Under the pieces are notes generated by a model. That model saw only the letters and a list, made by a program, of their open reading frames with translations. It was not told the origin of the DNA and did no database searches. From SZUA-309 sp965233675 (GTDB taxonomy: Bacteria > Pseudomonadota > Gammaproteobacteria > Pseudomonadales > Azotimanducaceae): a stretch of 64,000 nt of DNA. The translations under genes were made by a program, and so were the position numbers. Positions 50,375 through 60,324 of this stretch are shown piece after piece. The stretch spans positions 2,418,001 through 2,482,000 of the forward strand of contig OZ247498.1 in NCBI GenBank assembly GCA_965233675.1, in the 5' to 3' direction. Each line of letters begins with the position of its first letter. Position 1 is the stretch's first letter.

Positions 50375-51148
50375 CTACTGAGCGCCTTCGGCCGTCTGCC
50401 GGCGGAGCCGGCGCATACCCACCAGCCATCGGTCCACGTTGTCGCCCTTTCGGCGAACGTACTCTTCCACCTCGGGATGTGGCAGCACGTAAAACCGTTC
50501 TTCCCGCAGGGCTTCCAGCACCGTATCAGCGAGTTGCTCGGGTTCGATGATGCCATCGGTCTGGCCATCACCCAGGCTCTTCGGCGCCATGGCTGTATTC
50601 ACGCCCTGAGGGCACAGCACCGACACCCGGATACCATCATCGCCATGGGTGATGGCGATGAACTCAGCCAGCTTCACTGCCGCTGCTTTCGTAACGGTGT
50701 AGGGGCCCGATCCCAGCGCCGCCAGGAGGCCGGCGGCGGATGCTGTGTTGAGCAGATACCCCTCGCCCCGCTCGATCATCCCGGGCAGAACGGCCCGGGC
50801 CGCATAAACATGGGCCATCACATGCAGCTCCCACTGCTTCTGCCAGACGTCGTTCCCGGCATCGATCAGCACACCCGGTCCGCCAGCGCCTGCATTGGAA
50901 CAGAACAGATCAATCCGTCCGTATTTCTCCTCGGCAGCGTTTGCCAGAGCCTGTACGTCCGCTTCACGGGTGACGTCGCAGGGCATCCCATCACAACCCA
51001 GCGCGTTCGCCGCCTCTCTGACCGCGTCAGCATCAAGATCGGCGAGCATGACGCCGGCGGCGCCTTCGCGGAGAAAAGCTGCCGCCATCGCCCGGCCGAT
51101 GCCTCCGCTACCGCCTGTGATTACCGCGATTCTGTCTTTGATATCCAT
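50375..51148 (-). CDS. Short-chain dehydrogenase/reductase
   Basis: 257 residues from ATG 51148. Motifs: ITGGSGGIGRAMAAAFLREGA, LFCSNAGAGGPG, Ser in LLNTASAAG and YTVTKAAAV. The usual C-terminal 'DGG' end is absent; instead the tail is basic (GDNVDRWLVGMRRLRRQ). The frame is open to 51445 but the extra part overlaps the start of the divergent acyl-CoA dehydrogenase gene and is not SDR-like. Substrate unknown; likely a secondary alcohol or ketone of the local pathway. Confidence 0.87.
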   Translation of the reverse strand: MDIKDRIAVITGGSGGIGRAMAAAFLREGAAGVMLADLDADAVREAANALGCDGMPCDVTREADVQALANAAEEKYGRIDLFCSNAGAGGPGVLIDAGNDVWQKQWELHVMAHVYAARAVLPGMIERGEGYLLNTASAAGLLAALGSGPYTVTKAAAVKLAEFIAITHGDDGIRVSVLCPQGVNTAMAPKSLGDGQTDGIIEPEQLADTVLEALREERFYVLPHPEVEEYVRRKGDNVDRWLVGMRRLRRQTAEGAQ

Positions 51149-51263
51149 GGCATTTCCCTGAAAGTGAGAAGCGCAAGCTAACTCAGCGGATCTTTTGATT
51201 CCAGACAAGGCGTGCGGGCGGGCCGTACTGCTAGTCTCAATCAATTCAAACTGCGACATTCCT

Positions 51264-52469
51264 GTGCACGCCCACCTCCCGGCAGAAACCCTCGCCTTCC
51301 GGAACATGATCCGCGACTTCCTGCGGGATGCCCTGGACGACGAACTGATAACCGCCGCCAGGCTCACCACCGGCGTGCACACGGAAATTTCCGCCAGCCA
51401 GCGCTGGTTCAGGATCCTGGCGAAGCAGGGTTGGGCCGCGACCACCTGGCCCGAGGAATATGGCGGAACCGGCTGGAACGCGCTGGAGCGTTACGTCTTC
51501 GATATGGAGTGCTTCCGGGCCGGCGCGCCTCTGCTGTTCAACATGGGCATACGCCATATCGGGCCGATACTGATCGCGGAAGGCACCGAAGACCAGCGGC
51601 AGCGCTTTCTCCCCGCCGTGCTGAGTGGTGAACACATCTGGTGCCAGGGTTATTCGGAACCTGGTGCCGGATCCGACCTGGCCGCCCTCAAGCTCAAGGC
51701 CGAACGGCACGGCGAGCACTATGTGCTGAATGGTTCGAAGATCTGGACCACCGGCGCGCATTTCGCGACGCATATGTTCTGCCTGGCAAGAACGGACGAC
51801 AGCGGCCCCAGACAATCAGGCATCACCTTTCTGCTGCTGGAGATGTCTACCGCCGGAATCGAGGTACAGCCCATACTCAGCATGAGTGGTGATCACGAGT
51901 TCAATCAAGTGTTCTTCAACGATGTGCAGGTGCCGATTGAGAACCGGGTGGGCGTGGAAGGCGAAGGCTGGCAGGTAACAAAATCACTCATGCAGCACGC
52001 CCGCTCGACGAACGTGAACACCGGCTGGGTGCGCGAGGCTCTGGCCCGGGTGAAGCGTCTGGCAGCAAAGGAAGGGAACGGTTCCGGTAGCTGTCTCGGC
52101 GAGGACCCGGCCTTCAGCCGCAGAATTGCCGAGGCTGAAATCTGTCTGGAGCGGGTCACCATGCTCGAACTTCGCGTGCTCGCGGCGACGCACAAAGGCG
52201 ACAGTCCCGGCCCGATCTCATCGGTGCTGAAAACACTGGGCAGCGAGGCAAAGCAGCAGATCACCGAACTGGCCGCCGAGGCCGTTGCCTGGTACGGCCT
52301 GCCGTTGCAACCGGAAGCCCTCAACCCTTACGCCGGTGTGATGCCTATCGGTCCCGAAGAAGGGGTGACGGCCCTGCCCAGCTACCTGAACGAGCGGGCC
52401 GCCACCATCTACTCCGGAGCAAGTGAAATTCAGCGGGATGTGCTGGCTAAGCGCGTGCTCGGTCTGTAG
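51264..52469 (+). CDS. Acyl-CoA dehydrogenase
   Basis: 401 residues from GTG 51264, where family similarity begins (HAHLPAETLAFRNMIRDFL); a TTG at 51195 would add 23 unsupported residues. Landmarks are WAATTWPEEYGGTGW, WCQGYSEPGAGSDLAALKLKAE, KIWTTGAHFATHMF and the end IYSGASEIQRDVLAKRVLGL. It belongs to the same broad group as the enzyme at 24707. The divergent SDR gene starts 115 bases away. Confidence 0.87.
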   Translation: MHAHLPAETLAFRNMIRDFLRDALDDELITAARLTTGVHTEISASQRWFRILAKQGWAATTWPEEYGGTGWNALERYVFDMECFRAGAPLLFNMGIRHIGPILIAEGTEDQRQRFLPAVLSGEHIWCQGYSEPGAGSDLAALKLKAERHGEHYVLNGSKIWTTGAHFATHMFCLARTDDSGPRQSGITFLLLEMSTAGIEVQPILSMSGDHEFNQVFFNDVQVPIENRVGVEGEGWQVTKSLMQHARSTNVNTGWVREALARVKRLAAKEGNGSGSCLGEDPAFSRRIAEAEICLERVTMLELRVLAATHKGDSPGPISSVLKTLGSEAKQQITELAAEAVAWYGLPLQPEALNPYAGVMPIGPEEGVTALPSYLNERAATIYSGASEIQRDVLAKRVLGL

Positions 52470-52481
52470 CCAGGTGATCGG

Positions 52482-54431
52482 TCAACGCAGCGCGTAGCGA
52501 TTCGGCTCCACATCGTGGGTCCGCTGCCAGAACTCCAGATTGGAGAAAGGCGAGTTGTTCACCACCTTGCCATCCGAGTTCTTGTACCAGCTCTGCACCC
52601 CGTCATGGCCCCAGGCCAGGGTTCGGCTGATGGCCTGCACCTCTTCGTTGTATTCATCGTTCATCGATTCCGGAATCTCGATTTCTCTGGCCTGCCGTTC
52701 CAGCATCAGCGCCAGACACTGCATCACGTAGTGCACCTGGCATTCAGTGCCGTAGATGATGCTGCCACCATGGACGATGTTCGTATTCGGGCCATAGAGG
52801 CAGAACAGATTCGGATAGTCGGGCACCAGCATGCCTTTGTAGGCGCGCGGGTAATCGCCCCAGCGGTCTTCCAGCGCAACGCCTGAGCGACCGACCACCT
52901 CCATCGGCCAGAGAAAGTGATTGGAATTAAAACCGGTCGCAAACACGATCACATCCACTTCGTGCAAGGTGCCGTCCGCGGTTTCAATTCCGTTCGGACG
53001 CACGGCAACGATCTCATCGGTCACCAGATTCACATCGTCCCGGGCGACGGTGGGATACCAGTTGTTGTCGATGATCAGGCGCTTGCCGAACACGGGAAAG
53101 TCCGGCACACACTTTGGCATCAGGTCCTGGCGTTCACCGAGTTGTTCGCTGATGTAAGCGGTCAACGCCTCCCGGAGGCCATCGTTCAATTCACTCATGG
53201 CCCGATCCGGATGTTCCCAGTCCGGATCCGCCGGTACTGCCGGCCAGTTCCGGTCCATGAAGCCGAAGATCATTCTCGCCCGATGCCACTCGGCATAGAA
53301 CGGAATGTGATTGAGCGCCCAGAGGAGGCCGGATTCAACCGGCCGGTAGTAATCCTTGTTCGGCGACACCCAGTGCGGCGAACGCTGGAACACCGTGGTA
53401 TGGCCGGCACGTTCCGCCGTCTTCGGCAGCAACTGGACGGCGCTGCAACCGGTACCGATCACGGCAACCCGTTTGCCGGTCAGGTCCACGTCTTCCCGCC
53501 AGCGCGCAGAGTGGAAGGCAGTGCCGGCGAAGCTGTCGAGCCCGGGAAATTCCGGAATGCTCGGGCGATTGAGCTGACCCACCGCGCTGATCACCACGTT
53601 GGCGTTCAAGGTTTCGGTGCTGCCATCCGCCCGCTTTACACGCACCTGCCAGAGACCGTCGTCAGCCAGGTAGCGCATGTCCTGAACTTCGGTTTCGAAC
53701 TGAATGTTGTCCCGGATCCCGAACTTATCGGTGCAGCTTTCGAAATACTCGTAGAGCTCATTGCGCTTCGAGAAGTACCCGGACCAGTTGGCGTTGCGCT
53801 CGAATGAAAAGGAATAGAAATGGTTGGGCGTATCCACCCCGCAGTCCGGATAACGATTCTCGTACCAGGTGCCGCCGACCGCGTCGTTCTTTTCGAGGAT
53901 CGTGTATGGAATGCCTGCCGCTTTCAGCTTTACCCCGGAACAGATACCGGACATACCGGCGCCGACCACGATCACCTGGAAGTCCGCCAGCACCGGACTG
54001 TCCTTCAGCTTCGCCATGGGCTCCAGCCAGTCCGCGTCCCGGTCCACGAAGTTCGTTTCTTCAAGCAGCATGGCACAGAAGGCGTCCTCTACCGGCTCGG
54101 CTGTGGAAAACTCCATCATCCGTCGCATCTGAGAAAGCGATGGCACCGGCGGCAGCACACCGCCATGATCGCGTAACCCTTTGAGCATCTCGAACGCCGC
54201 GGCGCGGATCTCAGCCGCGATTTCCTCGCTGTAGCCGCCGCTGTCATCAGGAAAGAGACTGCCCTCAGGGGTAACGATGGGTTCCGGCTGGTAGCGTCTG
54301 GCCATCCAGCGCTCGTCGCCACAGAGCTGGGTCATCACCATGAGCAGCGTGGGCAGATTCACATCCCGCAGCGCCGCGTGCAGGTCGTCGTCGGTTCCCG
54401 GTATGGATATCTCGGTCAGTTCGCCCTTCAC
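52482..54431 (-). CDS. Baeyer-Villiger type flavin monooxygenase with N-terminal extension
   Basis: 649 residues from GTG 54431, whose ribosome site is GGGGG; a second GTG at 54461 gives 659. After an N-terminal helical extension of about 145 residues comes the FAD motif VVGAGMSG (about 157-162), the BVMO fingerprint FAGTAFHSARW (about 301-311) and the NADP motif GTGCSAVQ. Type I BVMOs insert oxygen next to a ketone, making esters or lactones from NADPH and O2. The extension resembles that of some BVMOs acting on large cyclic ketones. The SDR, esterase and acyl-CoA genes nearby fit a ketone or terpenoid catabolic route. Confidence 0.87.
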   Translation of the reverse strand: MKGELTEISIPGTDDDLHAALRDVNLPTLLMVMTQLCGDERWMARRYQPEPIVTPEGSLFPDDSGGYSEEIAAEIRAAAFEMLKGLRDHGGVLPPVPSLSQMRRMMEFSTAEPVEDAFCAMLLEETNFVDRDADWLEPMAKLKDSPVLADFQVIVVGAGMSGICSGVKLKAAGIPYTILEKNDAVGGTWYENRYPDCGVDTPNHFYSFSFERNANWSGYFSKRNELYEYFESCTDKFGIRDNIQFETEVQDMRYLADDGLWQVRVKRADGSTETLNANVVISAVGQLNRPSIPEFPGLDSFAGTAFHSARWREDVDLTGKRVAVIGTGCSAVQLLPKTAERAGHTTVFQRSPHWVSPNKDYYRPVESGLLWALNHIPFYAEWHRARMIFGFMDRNWPAVPADPDWEHPDRAMSELNDGLREALTAYISEQLGERQDLMPKCVPDFPVFGKRLIIDNNWYPTVARDDVNLVTDEIVAVRPNGIETADGTLHEVDVIVFATGFNSNHFLWPMEVVGRSGVALEDRWGDYPRAYKGMLVPDYPNLFCLYGPNTNIVHGGSIIYGTECQVHYVMQCLALMLERQAREIEIPESMNDEYNEEVQAISRTLAWGHDGVQSWYKNSDGKVVNNSPFSNLEFWQRTHDVEPNRYALR

Positions 54432-54499
54432 TCTCTCCCCCTCATGAAAAACTCTGAACACTGCGCAGTTTAGCCGGGTTGTCGCCTCACGTCACAGGC

Positions 54500-56056
54500 T
54501 CAGAGCGTCTGCAGAACGAGGCAGACAGAAACGATGAGGGCCGTCATCCCGAGCAGCAGCCCGGTATACCAGGGCCCGGGATGCCCGAGCGTGGCCTGCC
54601 AGCCGCCGGGGAGCCGCAGTGCCGCGCCGAGAAGCGCTGCGAGGAATCCGGTTACATTCCACCACAGCCAGGACACCTGGGGCAGAAACAGCCAGAGGCA
54701 GACATTGACGGCAAGACCTGTCCCGAAGCCACGCAGCGCCGCCGCCTGTTTTGGTCCTTTTGCCTTGCCCGGGACTGCTGGCGCCACCAGAGCAAGCACG
54801 AACAGCGCAAGCAACGGACCGTTGGCCATGGAACCGACCTTGTTGATGGCTTCGAGTATGGTCGGGGCGATGTGCTCCACCTGAAAGCTGAACAGGACGG
54901 CAAACGCACCCCAGCCGAAGGTGGTCAGTTTGGAGAACACGAAGAGGCGGCGCTCATTGCCCTCTACCCTGCGTCCTGCCAGATCTTCCACCGTTGCCGC
55001 AGACAGGGAATTCAGCGCCGAATCGATCGAAGACATGGCGGCCGCGAACAATCCGACCATGATCAGCCCCACCAGCCCGGGCGGAAAGGTGCCGAGCACA
55101 TAGGCCGGGAACACCATATTCAGATTGGGGGCGCCTGAACCCGTTTGCGGGAGACCGGAGAGAAAGTCAGGGGTGGTGAGTGCGTAGGCACCGAGACCCA
55201 GCCCAAGCAGACAGTAGAGCAGCACCAGCGGGAAGCGCAGCAGACCGTTCAGCAGCAGCACCTGATTCGAGGCCTGCACCGAGCGGGCGGCAAGCACCCG
55301 CTGGGCCTGACTCTGATCGCAGCCGTAGTAGGCGGCATAGAGAAAGAAGCCACCGATCAGCATGGGCCAGAGCCCGTACGCTTCTCCCTCCCTGATCCCC
55401 CAGTTCCATTCCAGTGCCCGGGTTCGGTCCAGCGCTAGCACCGCATCCACCTCGACCTCCGCGGCCAGGAACACCAGTGTCGCCAGCACCGCTGCGACAA
55501 TCAGCAGCATCTGCACCACATCACTGATCACCACCGCCCGCATGCCACCGAGCACGTCGTAGGTCACCGTCACACCCATCAGCACCAGAACGGCGCTGAA
55601 GTAGCTCAGATCCAGCAGCAGTGTGAGTACGGTGGCCACGCCATAGACCGTCACCCCGGTGGCAATACCGCGGAAGATCTGAAAGGTGAGGCTGGCGGCC
55701 AACCGCGCCCGCCGTCCCAGCCGCTCTTCGAGGAAGGCGTAGATCGAAACATGGCCGCCCGCCCGGATCGGCCCGAACAGAAACATCAACGCCAGCATGG
55801 CCAGCGGTACCGCAATTTCGTACTGGAGCCACAACATGCCGCCGCCCGCCGCAAAGCCGACGAACGCCGGCGCTCCCAGCAGACTGTTGGTGGAGCACTG
55901 GGTCGCGATGGTGGAGGTTGCCAGGGGTAACGCACTCATGTCGTTGCCGCCCAGGTAATAGTCCTTACGGGTACGCTGCCGACGCCCCACCCGCCAGGAC
56001 AAGGCGAGCATGGCAACGAGATAGATGGCCATGACCAGCCAGTCGAGCAGACTCAT
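54500..56056 (-). CDS. Sodium:solute symporter (SSS family)
   Basis: A 518-residue polytopic transporter with about 13 membrane segments. SSS landmarks: GRRQRTRKDYYLGGNDMSAL near the start, the unwound helix 1 region STIATQCSTNSLLGAPAFVGF, YDVLGGMRAVVISDVVQML and AAMSSIDSALNSLSAATVEDL with the Ser/Asp residues usual at the sodium site. It imports a sugar, amino acid or organic solute with sodium. It stands next to the glucosylglycerate genes in divergent orientation, so a related solute is possible. Confidence 0.88.
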   Translation of the reverse strand: MSLLDWLVMAIYLVAMLALSWRVGRRQRTRKDYYLGGNDMSALPLATSTIATQCSTNSLLGAPAFVGFAAGGGMLWLQYEIAVPLAMLALMFLFGPIRAGGHVSIYAFLEERLGRRARLAASLTFQIFRGIATGVTVYGVATVLTLLLDLSYFSAVLVLMGVTVTYDVLGGMRAVVISDVVQMLLIVAAVLATLVFLAAEVEVDAVLALDRTRALEWNWGIREGEAYGLWPMLIGGFFLYAAYYGCDQSQAQRVLAARSVQASNQVLLLNGLLRFPLVLLYCLLGLGLGAYALTTPDFLSGLPQTGSGAPNLNMVFPAYVLGTFPPGLVGLIMVGLFAAAMSSIDSALNSLSAATVEDLAGRRVEGNERRLFVFSKLTTFGWGAFAVLFSFQVEHIAPTILEAINKVGSMANGPLLALFVLALVAPAVPGKAKGPKQAAALRGFGTGLAVNVCLWLFLPQVSWLWWNVTGFLAALLGAALRLPGGWQATLGHPGPWYTGLLLGMTALIVSVCLVLQTL

Positions 56057-56125
56057 CGACTGGCACGCATACTGCTTAGATCACCGGTGGGCATCTGACA
56101 GAGTGGCGGCAACACGAACATCAAC

Positions 56126-57889
56126 ATGAACGAGCAAGAATCAAGCCAGACGAAAACCCCGACTACCGGGGATCGGGACGAGGCGTTGGCGCCCCTGGAC
56201 TCTCAGAACTCCCTGCTCTCCCTGCTCTCTCTGCTCTACCGTGCAGATCAGGCCCGGGATCTGGCGGCAAGACTGGCGGCCATTGCCCGGGCGCAGGCGC
56301 CGGATCTGACGGACCGGGAGATGGCTGTGGAGACGCCATCGATCCGGAACGGGCACCTGTTGCTCATCACATACGGCGACAGCATTCAAAACGACCATGA
56401 TGCGCCGCTCAAGGTTCTGCATCAGTTTCTCACGCGCCATCTTGGTGCAGACCTGGGCGCCGTCCACCTGCTGCCCTTCTATCCATCCTCCTCCGACGAC
56501 GGCTTCGCCGTCATCGACTACCGGATGGTGGATCATCACCTGGGTGGCTGGGAGGATGTACAACGCCTGGCGGACGATTATGAACTGATGTTCGACCTCG
56601 TGATCAACCATTGTTCCCGGGAATCACTCTGGTTTGCAGATTTCATCAGTGGCCGGGACCCGGGCCGGAACTATTTCATCACCCTGAGCGAAGAATCGGA
56701 TACCGCGGCGGTTGTCCGTCCGCGCAGCACGCCGCTGATTTCTGCCGTACACACCTACGCGGGCATCCGCCACGTCTGGAACACCTTCAGCGACGATCAG
56801 ATCGACCTGGATTTCTCCAATCCGGATGTACTCGAAGCGTTCGTGGACATCCTCTTTTTCTACATCCGTCGGGGTGCCAGCATCATCCGCCTGGATGCCA
56901 TCGCCTTCCTCTGGAAGCGCCTGGGCACCAGTTGCATGAGCCTGCCGGAAACACATGTGGTGGTGAAAGTGCTGCGCCTGCTCTGCGACCAGGCCGCACC
57001 GCACGTGCGGTTGATTACCGAGACCAATGTGCCGCACGAGGAGAACGTGAGCTACTTCGGCGCAGGTGACGAAGCACACATGGTCTATCAGTTTTCCCTG
57101 GCCCCGTTGCTCCTGTACAGCTACGTCTTCGGCGATGCCAGCTACCTGACCACCTGGGCGGCCCGATTGAGCGCACCGCCCCCAGGCACCACCTATCTGA
57201 ATTTCATCGCTTCTCACGATGGCATCGGCCTGCGTCCGCTCGAAGGCCTGATCCCGGAGGCAAACGTCAATCGGCTGGTGGAGCGAATGCACGACCGCGG
57301 TGGTTTCGTCACGATGCGCGATGCGGGCGACCGACAGCGGCCCTATGAAATCAACGTGGCCCTCTACAGCGCCTTCGGCGAGTCGCTGCCTGCCTATCTC
57401 GCAGCGCATACCCTGCTGCTGTCATTCCAGGGCATGCCGGCGCTCTATATTCACAGTCTGCTGGCCACCACCAATGATCTGGACCTGGTGGAGCAGACGG
57501 GTAGAACCCGCTCCATCAACCGGGGCCATTGGCAATTCGACGCCCTGCAGGCCCGTCTGTCCGATCCGGAATCGCCCCAGGCACAGATGCTCGAACACTG
57601 TAAAAAGATCATGCGCTGTCGGGCGGCACAACCCGCTCTGGCGCCGGAGTCGGAGCAGGCAGTGAGCCCGGGCCCGCCTGGTGTATTTCTGCTTCGCCGA
57701 AGCTGCGCCGATCAGACCATGATGATTGCCGCTTCGATGCTCGATGTTCCCCAGGCAGTCCCCATGCAGGGCACCGGGTTACCGGAGGGAATGTTTGAAG
57801 ATCAATTGACCGGCAGTCGGGTAGCGGTGGGCGAAACCCTGCTGCTCGAGCCCTATCAGGTGCTCTGGCTGGATGTTAGCGAACCATGA
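56126..57889 (+). CDS. GH13_18 glycoside phosphorylase, probable glucosylglycerate phosphorylase
   Basis: A 587-residue alpha-amylase-fold protein of the sucrose-phosphorylase subfamily. Signatures are LLITYGDSI near residue 80, VHLLPFYPSSSDDGFAVIDY, MFDLVINHCSRESLWF, nucleophile D257 (IIRLDAIAF) and acid E299 (LITETNVP). The subfamily includes sucrose, sucrose-6-phosphate and glucosylglycerate phosphorylases. The convergent genes just downstream make and dephosphorylate glucosyl-3-phosphoglycerate, which points to glucosylglycerate as substrate, recycled to glucose-1-phosphate and glycerate. The N-terminal 40 residues are low complexity. Confidence 0.8.
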   Translation: MNEQESSQTKTPTTGDRDEALAPLDSQNSLLSLLSLLYRADQARDLAARLAAIARAQAPDLTDREMAVETPSIRNGHLLLITYGDSIQNDHDAPLKVLHQFLTRHLGADLGAVHLLPFYPSSSDDGFAVIDYRMVDHHLGGWEDVQRLADDYELMFDLVINHCSRESLWFADFISGRDPGRNYFITLSEESDTAAVVRPRSTPLISAVHTYAGIRHVWNTFSDDQIDLDFSNPDVLEAFVDILFFYIRRGASIIRLDAIAFLWKRLGTSCMSLPETHVVVKVLRLLCDQAAPHVRLITETNVPHEENVSYFGAGDEAHMVYQFSLAPLLLYSYVFGDASYLTTWAARLSAPPPGTTYLNFIASHDGIGLRPLEGLIPEANVNRLVERMHDRGGFVTMRDAGDRQRPYEINVALYSAFGESLPAYLAAHTLLLSFQGMPALYIHSLLATTNDLDLVEQTGRTRSINRGHWQFDALQARLSDPESPQAQMLEHCKKIMRCRAAQPALAPESEQAVSPGPPGVFLLRRSCADQTMMIAASMLDVPQAVPMQGTGLPEGMFEDQLTGSRVAVGETLLLEPYQVLWLDVSEP

Positions 57890-57899
57890 GTCGGAGGAA

Positions 57900-59174
57900 T
57901 CAGGCGTAGGCGATCCGGGCCGTTTCAGCGTCCAGCGTTTCGGTGGCCAGCGCGCACGCCGCTTCCGCTTTGTCTGCATCCACCGCATCGAGCAGATCCG
58001 CAAACACGTTCCTGTACACACTGGTGACCCGGTGCCAGGAAGGGATGAACGGAGATTCGTCCCCCCCTTCCAGAAAGGCCTCACCCGCCTTGAGAATATT
58101 CGACGCAAAGAGTTCCACCGCCTGCTCTTCTGCGTGCCGGTCCAAACCCAGACCGTTGATGGCCGCGTCATTGGCGTAGGATTCGATGAGATCCAGCGCG
58201 ATCCGGTAGTAACAGGCCTTCGCGGTGCGGACTGCACCGGGATCAAATACCACACCGTAGGTGGCGAGCTTCTTGAACAGAGCTTTGGCGATGTCCAGGC
58301 TCATCCGGGACAGCCCGCGACTCGCATCTTCCGGGGAGAGAGACTGATGCTTGTGATCATAGTTGTCCGCAATTTCCACCTGACAGAGCCGGTTGGTGGA
58401 GTAGTTGCGATACATCTCGGAAAGAATGCCCACTTCCAGCCCCCAGTCCGAAGGAATCCTGAGATCCATGAGCACGTCCGACCGCATGGCAAATTCACCG
58501 GCCAGGGGATATCGGAAACTGTCCAGGTAGTCGAGATAGGCATGGCCGTTGGACAGCTGCTTCATGGTTCGAATTAGGGGCGAGACGAGCAGCCGGCTGA
58601 CACGGCCATTCAGCTTGTCGCTGCCGAGTCGGGCGTAATATCCCTTACAGAACTCATAGGCGAACTGAGGATTCGCCACAGGATAAATCAGCCTGGCAAG
58701 CAGACTGCGATCGTAAGTGGTGATGTCGCAGTCATGCAGCGCAACGGCCTCGGTGGTACCAAGCGCCTGCACATAGCCGAAGCAGTACCAGACGTTACAC
58801 CCCTTCCCCCGCGCACCCGGCTCCAGACCCTCTGATGCCAGCTTCTCCTGAATGGCCTTCATACGGGGACCGTCGTTCCAGATCACATGGTGGCGTTGCG
58901 GAAGCACCGAGAAGTATTCGAGCGCATGGCGGTACTCGGCTTCGTTCGCCTGATCCAGACCGATGATGATCTCTTCCAGGTACGGCACCCTGGCCAGTTC
59001 CTCGACGATGCTGGCCAGCGCCGGTGTGGCAAGCTCAGAGTAAAGACAGGGCAGTACCAGCGCCATGGGTCGATGCTCCGCGAAGCAGGACAGCTCCGCC
59101 TCCAGGGATTCAATCGACCGGTCGCTCAGGTTATGCAGGGTGGTGATGATGCCGTTCTGAAAGAAATCGCTCAT
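57900..59174 (-). CDS. gpgS: Glucosyl-3-phosphoglycerate synthase
   Basis: A 424-residue GT-A glycosyltransferase (GT81-type) with the metal site DCD at 148-150 (AVALHDCDITTYD), donor region LVLPCLYSE, acceptor and GEFAMRSDVLMDLRIPSDWGLEVGILSEMYR. It transfers glucose from a nucleotide sugar to 3-phosphoglycerate; the phosphatase gene upstream completes glucosylglycerate, an osmolyte used under salt stress with low nitrogen. Its ATG follows GGGAGCC. It is 15 bases after the phosphatase gene on the same strand, convergent with the phosphorylase gene. Confidence 0.87.
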   Translation of the reverse strand: MSDFFQNGIITTLHNLSDRSIESLEAELSCFAEHRPMALVLPCLYSELATPALASIVEELARVPYLEEIIIGLDQANEAEYRHALEYFSVLPQRHHVIWNDGPRMKAIQEKLASEGLEPGARGKGCNVWYCFGYVQALGTTEAVALHDCDITTYDRSLLARLIYPVANPQFAYEFCKGYYARLGSDKLNGRVSRLLVSPLIRTMKQLSNGHAYLDYLDSFRYPLAGEFAMRSDVLMDLRIPSDWGLEVGILSEMYRNYSTNRLCQVEIADNYDHKHQSLSPEDASRGLSRMSLDIAKALFKKLATYGVVFDPGAVRTAKACYYRIALDLIESYANDAAINGLGLDRHAEEQAVELFASNILKAGEAFLEGGDESPFIPSWHRVTSVYRNVFADLLDAVDADKAEAACALATETLDAETARIAYA

Positions 59175-59189
59175 GGGGGGCTCCCGGCC

Positions 59190-60008
59190 TCAGGCGGCCT
59201 GGTGATGGTGTTCGAGCACATCGATGACCGCATCCAGCCAGGCGCTGGGGCCGGCCACGGGTGCCCTCTGGGTGTTCGGATTCCGAGGCTCCAGGTATCC
59301 GCCGCCACGAGCCGGAAAAACGATGGCGTGGTCGGCCCGCTCCATCATCTCCAGATCATTGGGGGCGTCACCACAGGCAACCGTGGTGGGGTGGATGCCG
59401 AACTGAAAACGCAGCAATCGCCAGAGCCTGCCGACGGCCTGCCCCTTATTCAGATTGCTGCCAACATGATGGAAGCGGCCACCCAGCACGAGTTCCAGAT
59501 CGTGCCCGGCCAGTGCGCTACGGAAGTTCTCCAGCACGGACTCGCTGCCGCTGAAAAGAATCGGCTCCGACCCTACACGATGGCGGGCTTTCACCGCGCC
59601 GGAATAACTGAGCCCGGTCAGTTCAGCCACTTCAGCGGGCGTCATGTCCGAGAAACCGCGAAAGGGAAAATCCTGCCGGAATCGCAGATCGCGCAGCACC
59701 TTCACCACTTCGGGATAGGGCGTTCCGAAACACTCGATCTCGAACCCGTGCAGGCGCTCGTTCCCCGGTCGGCAGAGGACCCGTTCACGCCAGGCCATAC
59801 CGCTGCCATTCTCGAAAATCAGTATGGGCTCGGATTTGCATCGCCCGGCCAGCTCGATCATCTCCGCTGGCGTCTTGCTCGAAACCAGCGCGGTCTGGGC
59901 ATCCGGATAAGAGCAGGCAATGGTGTCCAGGGCCTCGGCGGCCTGGGTGTACAGATAGTCATCGTCGAGCAGCGTGCCATCCAGATCGGTGACGACGAGC
60001 CAGTTCAT
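59190..60008 (-). CDS. gpgP: HAD phosphatase, glucosyl-/mannosyl-3-phosphoglycerate phosphatase
   Basis: 272 residues from ATG 60008 (a GTG at 60038 adds ten residues). HAD motif I is VTDLDGTLLDDD (D8, D10), motif II Ser-Ser-Lys in ALVSSKTPAEM, motif III Lys about 188 and motif IV GDAPNDLEMMERAD. It is of the MpgP/YedP branch of HAD-IIB, which acts on mannosyl- or glucosyl-3-phosphoglycerate; the gpgS gene next door makes the glucosyl form more likely. It is the first gene of the pair. Confidence 0.85.
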   Translation of the reverse strand: MNWLVVTDLDGTLLDDDYLYTQAAEALDTIACSYPDAQTALVSSKTPAEMIELAGRCKSEPILIFENGSGMAWRERVLCRPGNERLHGFEIECFGTPYPEVVKVLRDLRFRQDFPFRGFSDMTPAEVAELTGLSYSGAVKARHRVGSEPILFSGSESVLENFRSALAGHDLELVLGGRFHHVGSNLNKGQAVGRLWRLLRFQFGIHPTTVACGDAPNDLEMMERADHAIVFPARGGGYLEPRNPNTQRAPVAGPSAWLDAVIDVLEHHHQAA

Positions 60009-60324
60009 AGGTTTACCCTGATACCGGAAAAGTGACACACAGACTCAATGCAATCTTGAGGCCAGCCTGGGAAAGCCCCCGTCAATCACGGATTCCAGGC
60101 CACCATCAGGATATACGGGCGCTATCTATCGGATTTCAGACCGCCGGTGGGATTTCACAGGCTCTGTCCCGTCCAGAGCAGACCAGAGCGCGCACCACCA
60201 AACGCACCACAATAGAACGGTCAATCGCTGCTCCGCCGGATTCTGCACCGTTTCAGTGCGGCGGGTTGGCCCCGCGCGCCCCCAACTTGCCCGGAAGCCG
60301 AGGCAATCCCGCTGTGTATACTGG
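60009..60324. other. Divergent intergenic region, no gene seen
   Basis: This 316-base stretch separates the osmolyte genes from the GPH-type transporter gene. The only element I can point to is TGTGTATACT (60312-60321), an extended -10-like box that lies too near the transporter ATG (60325) for a normal leader. No hairpin or open frame of note. Confidence 0.4.
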
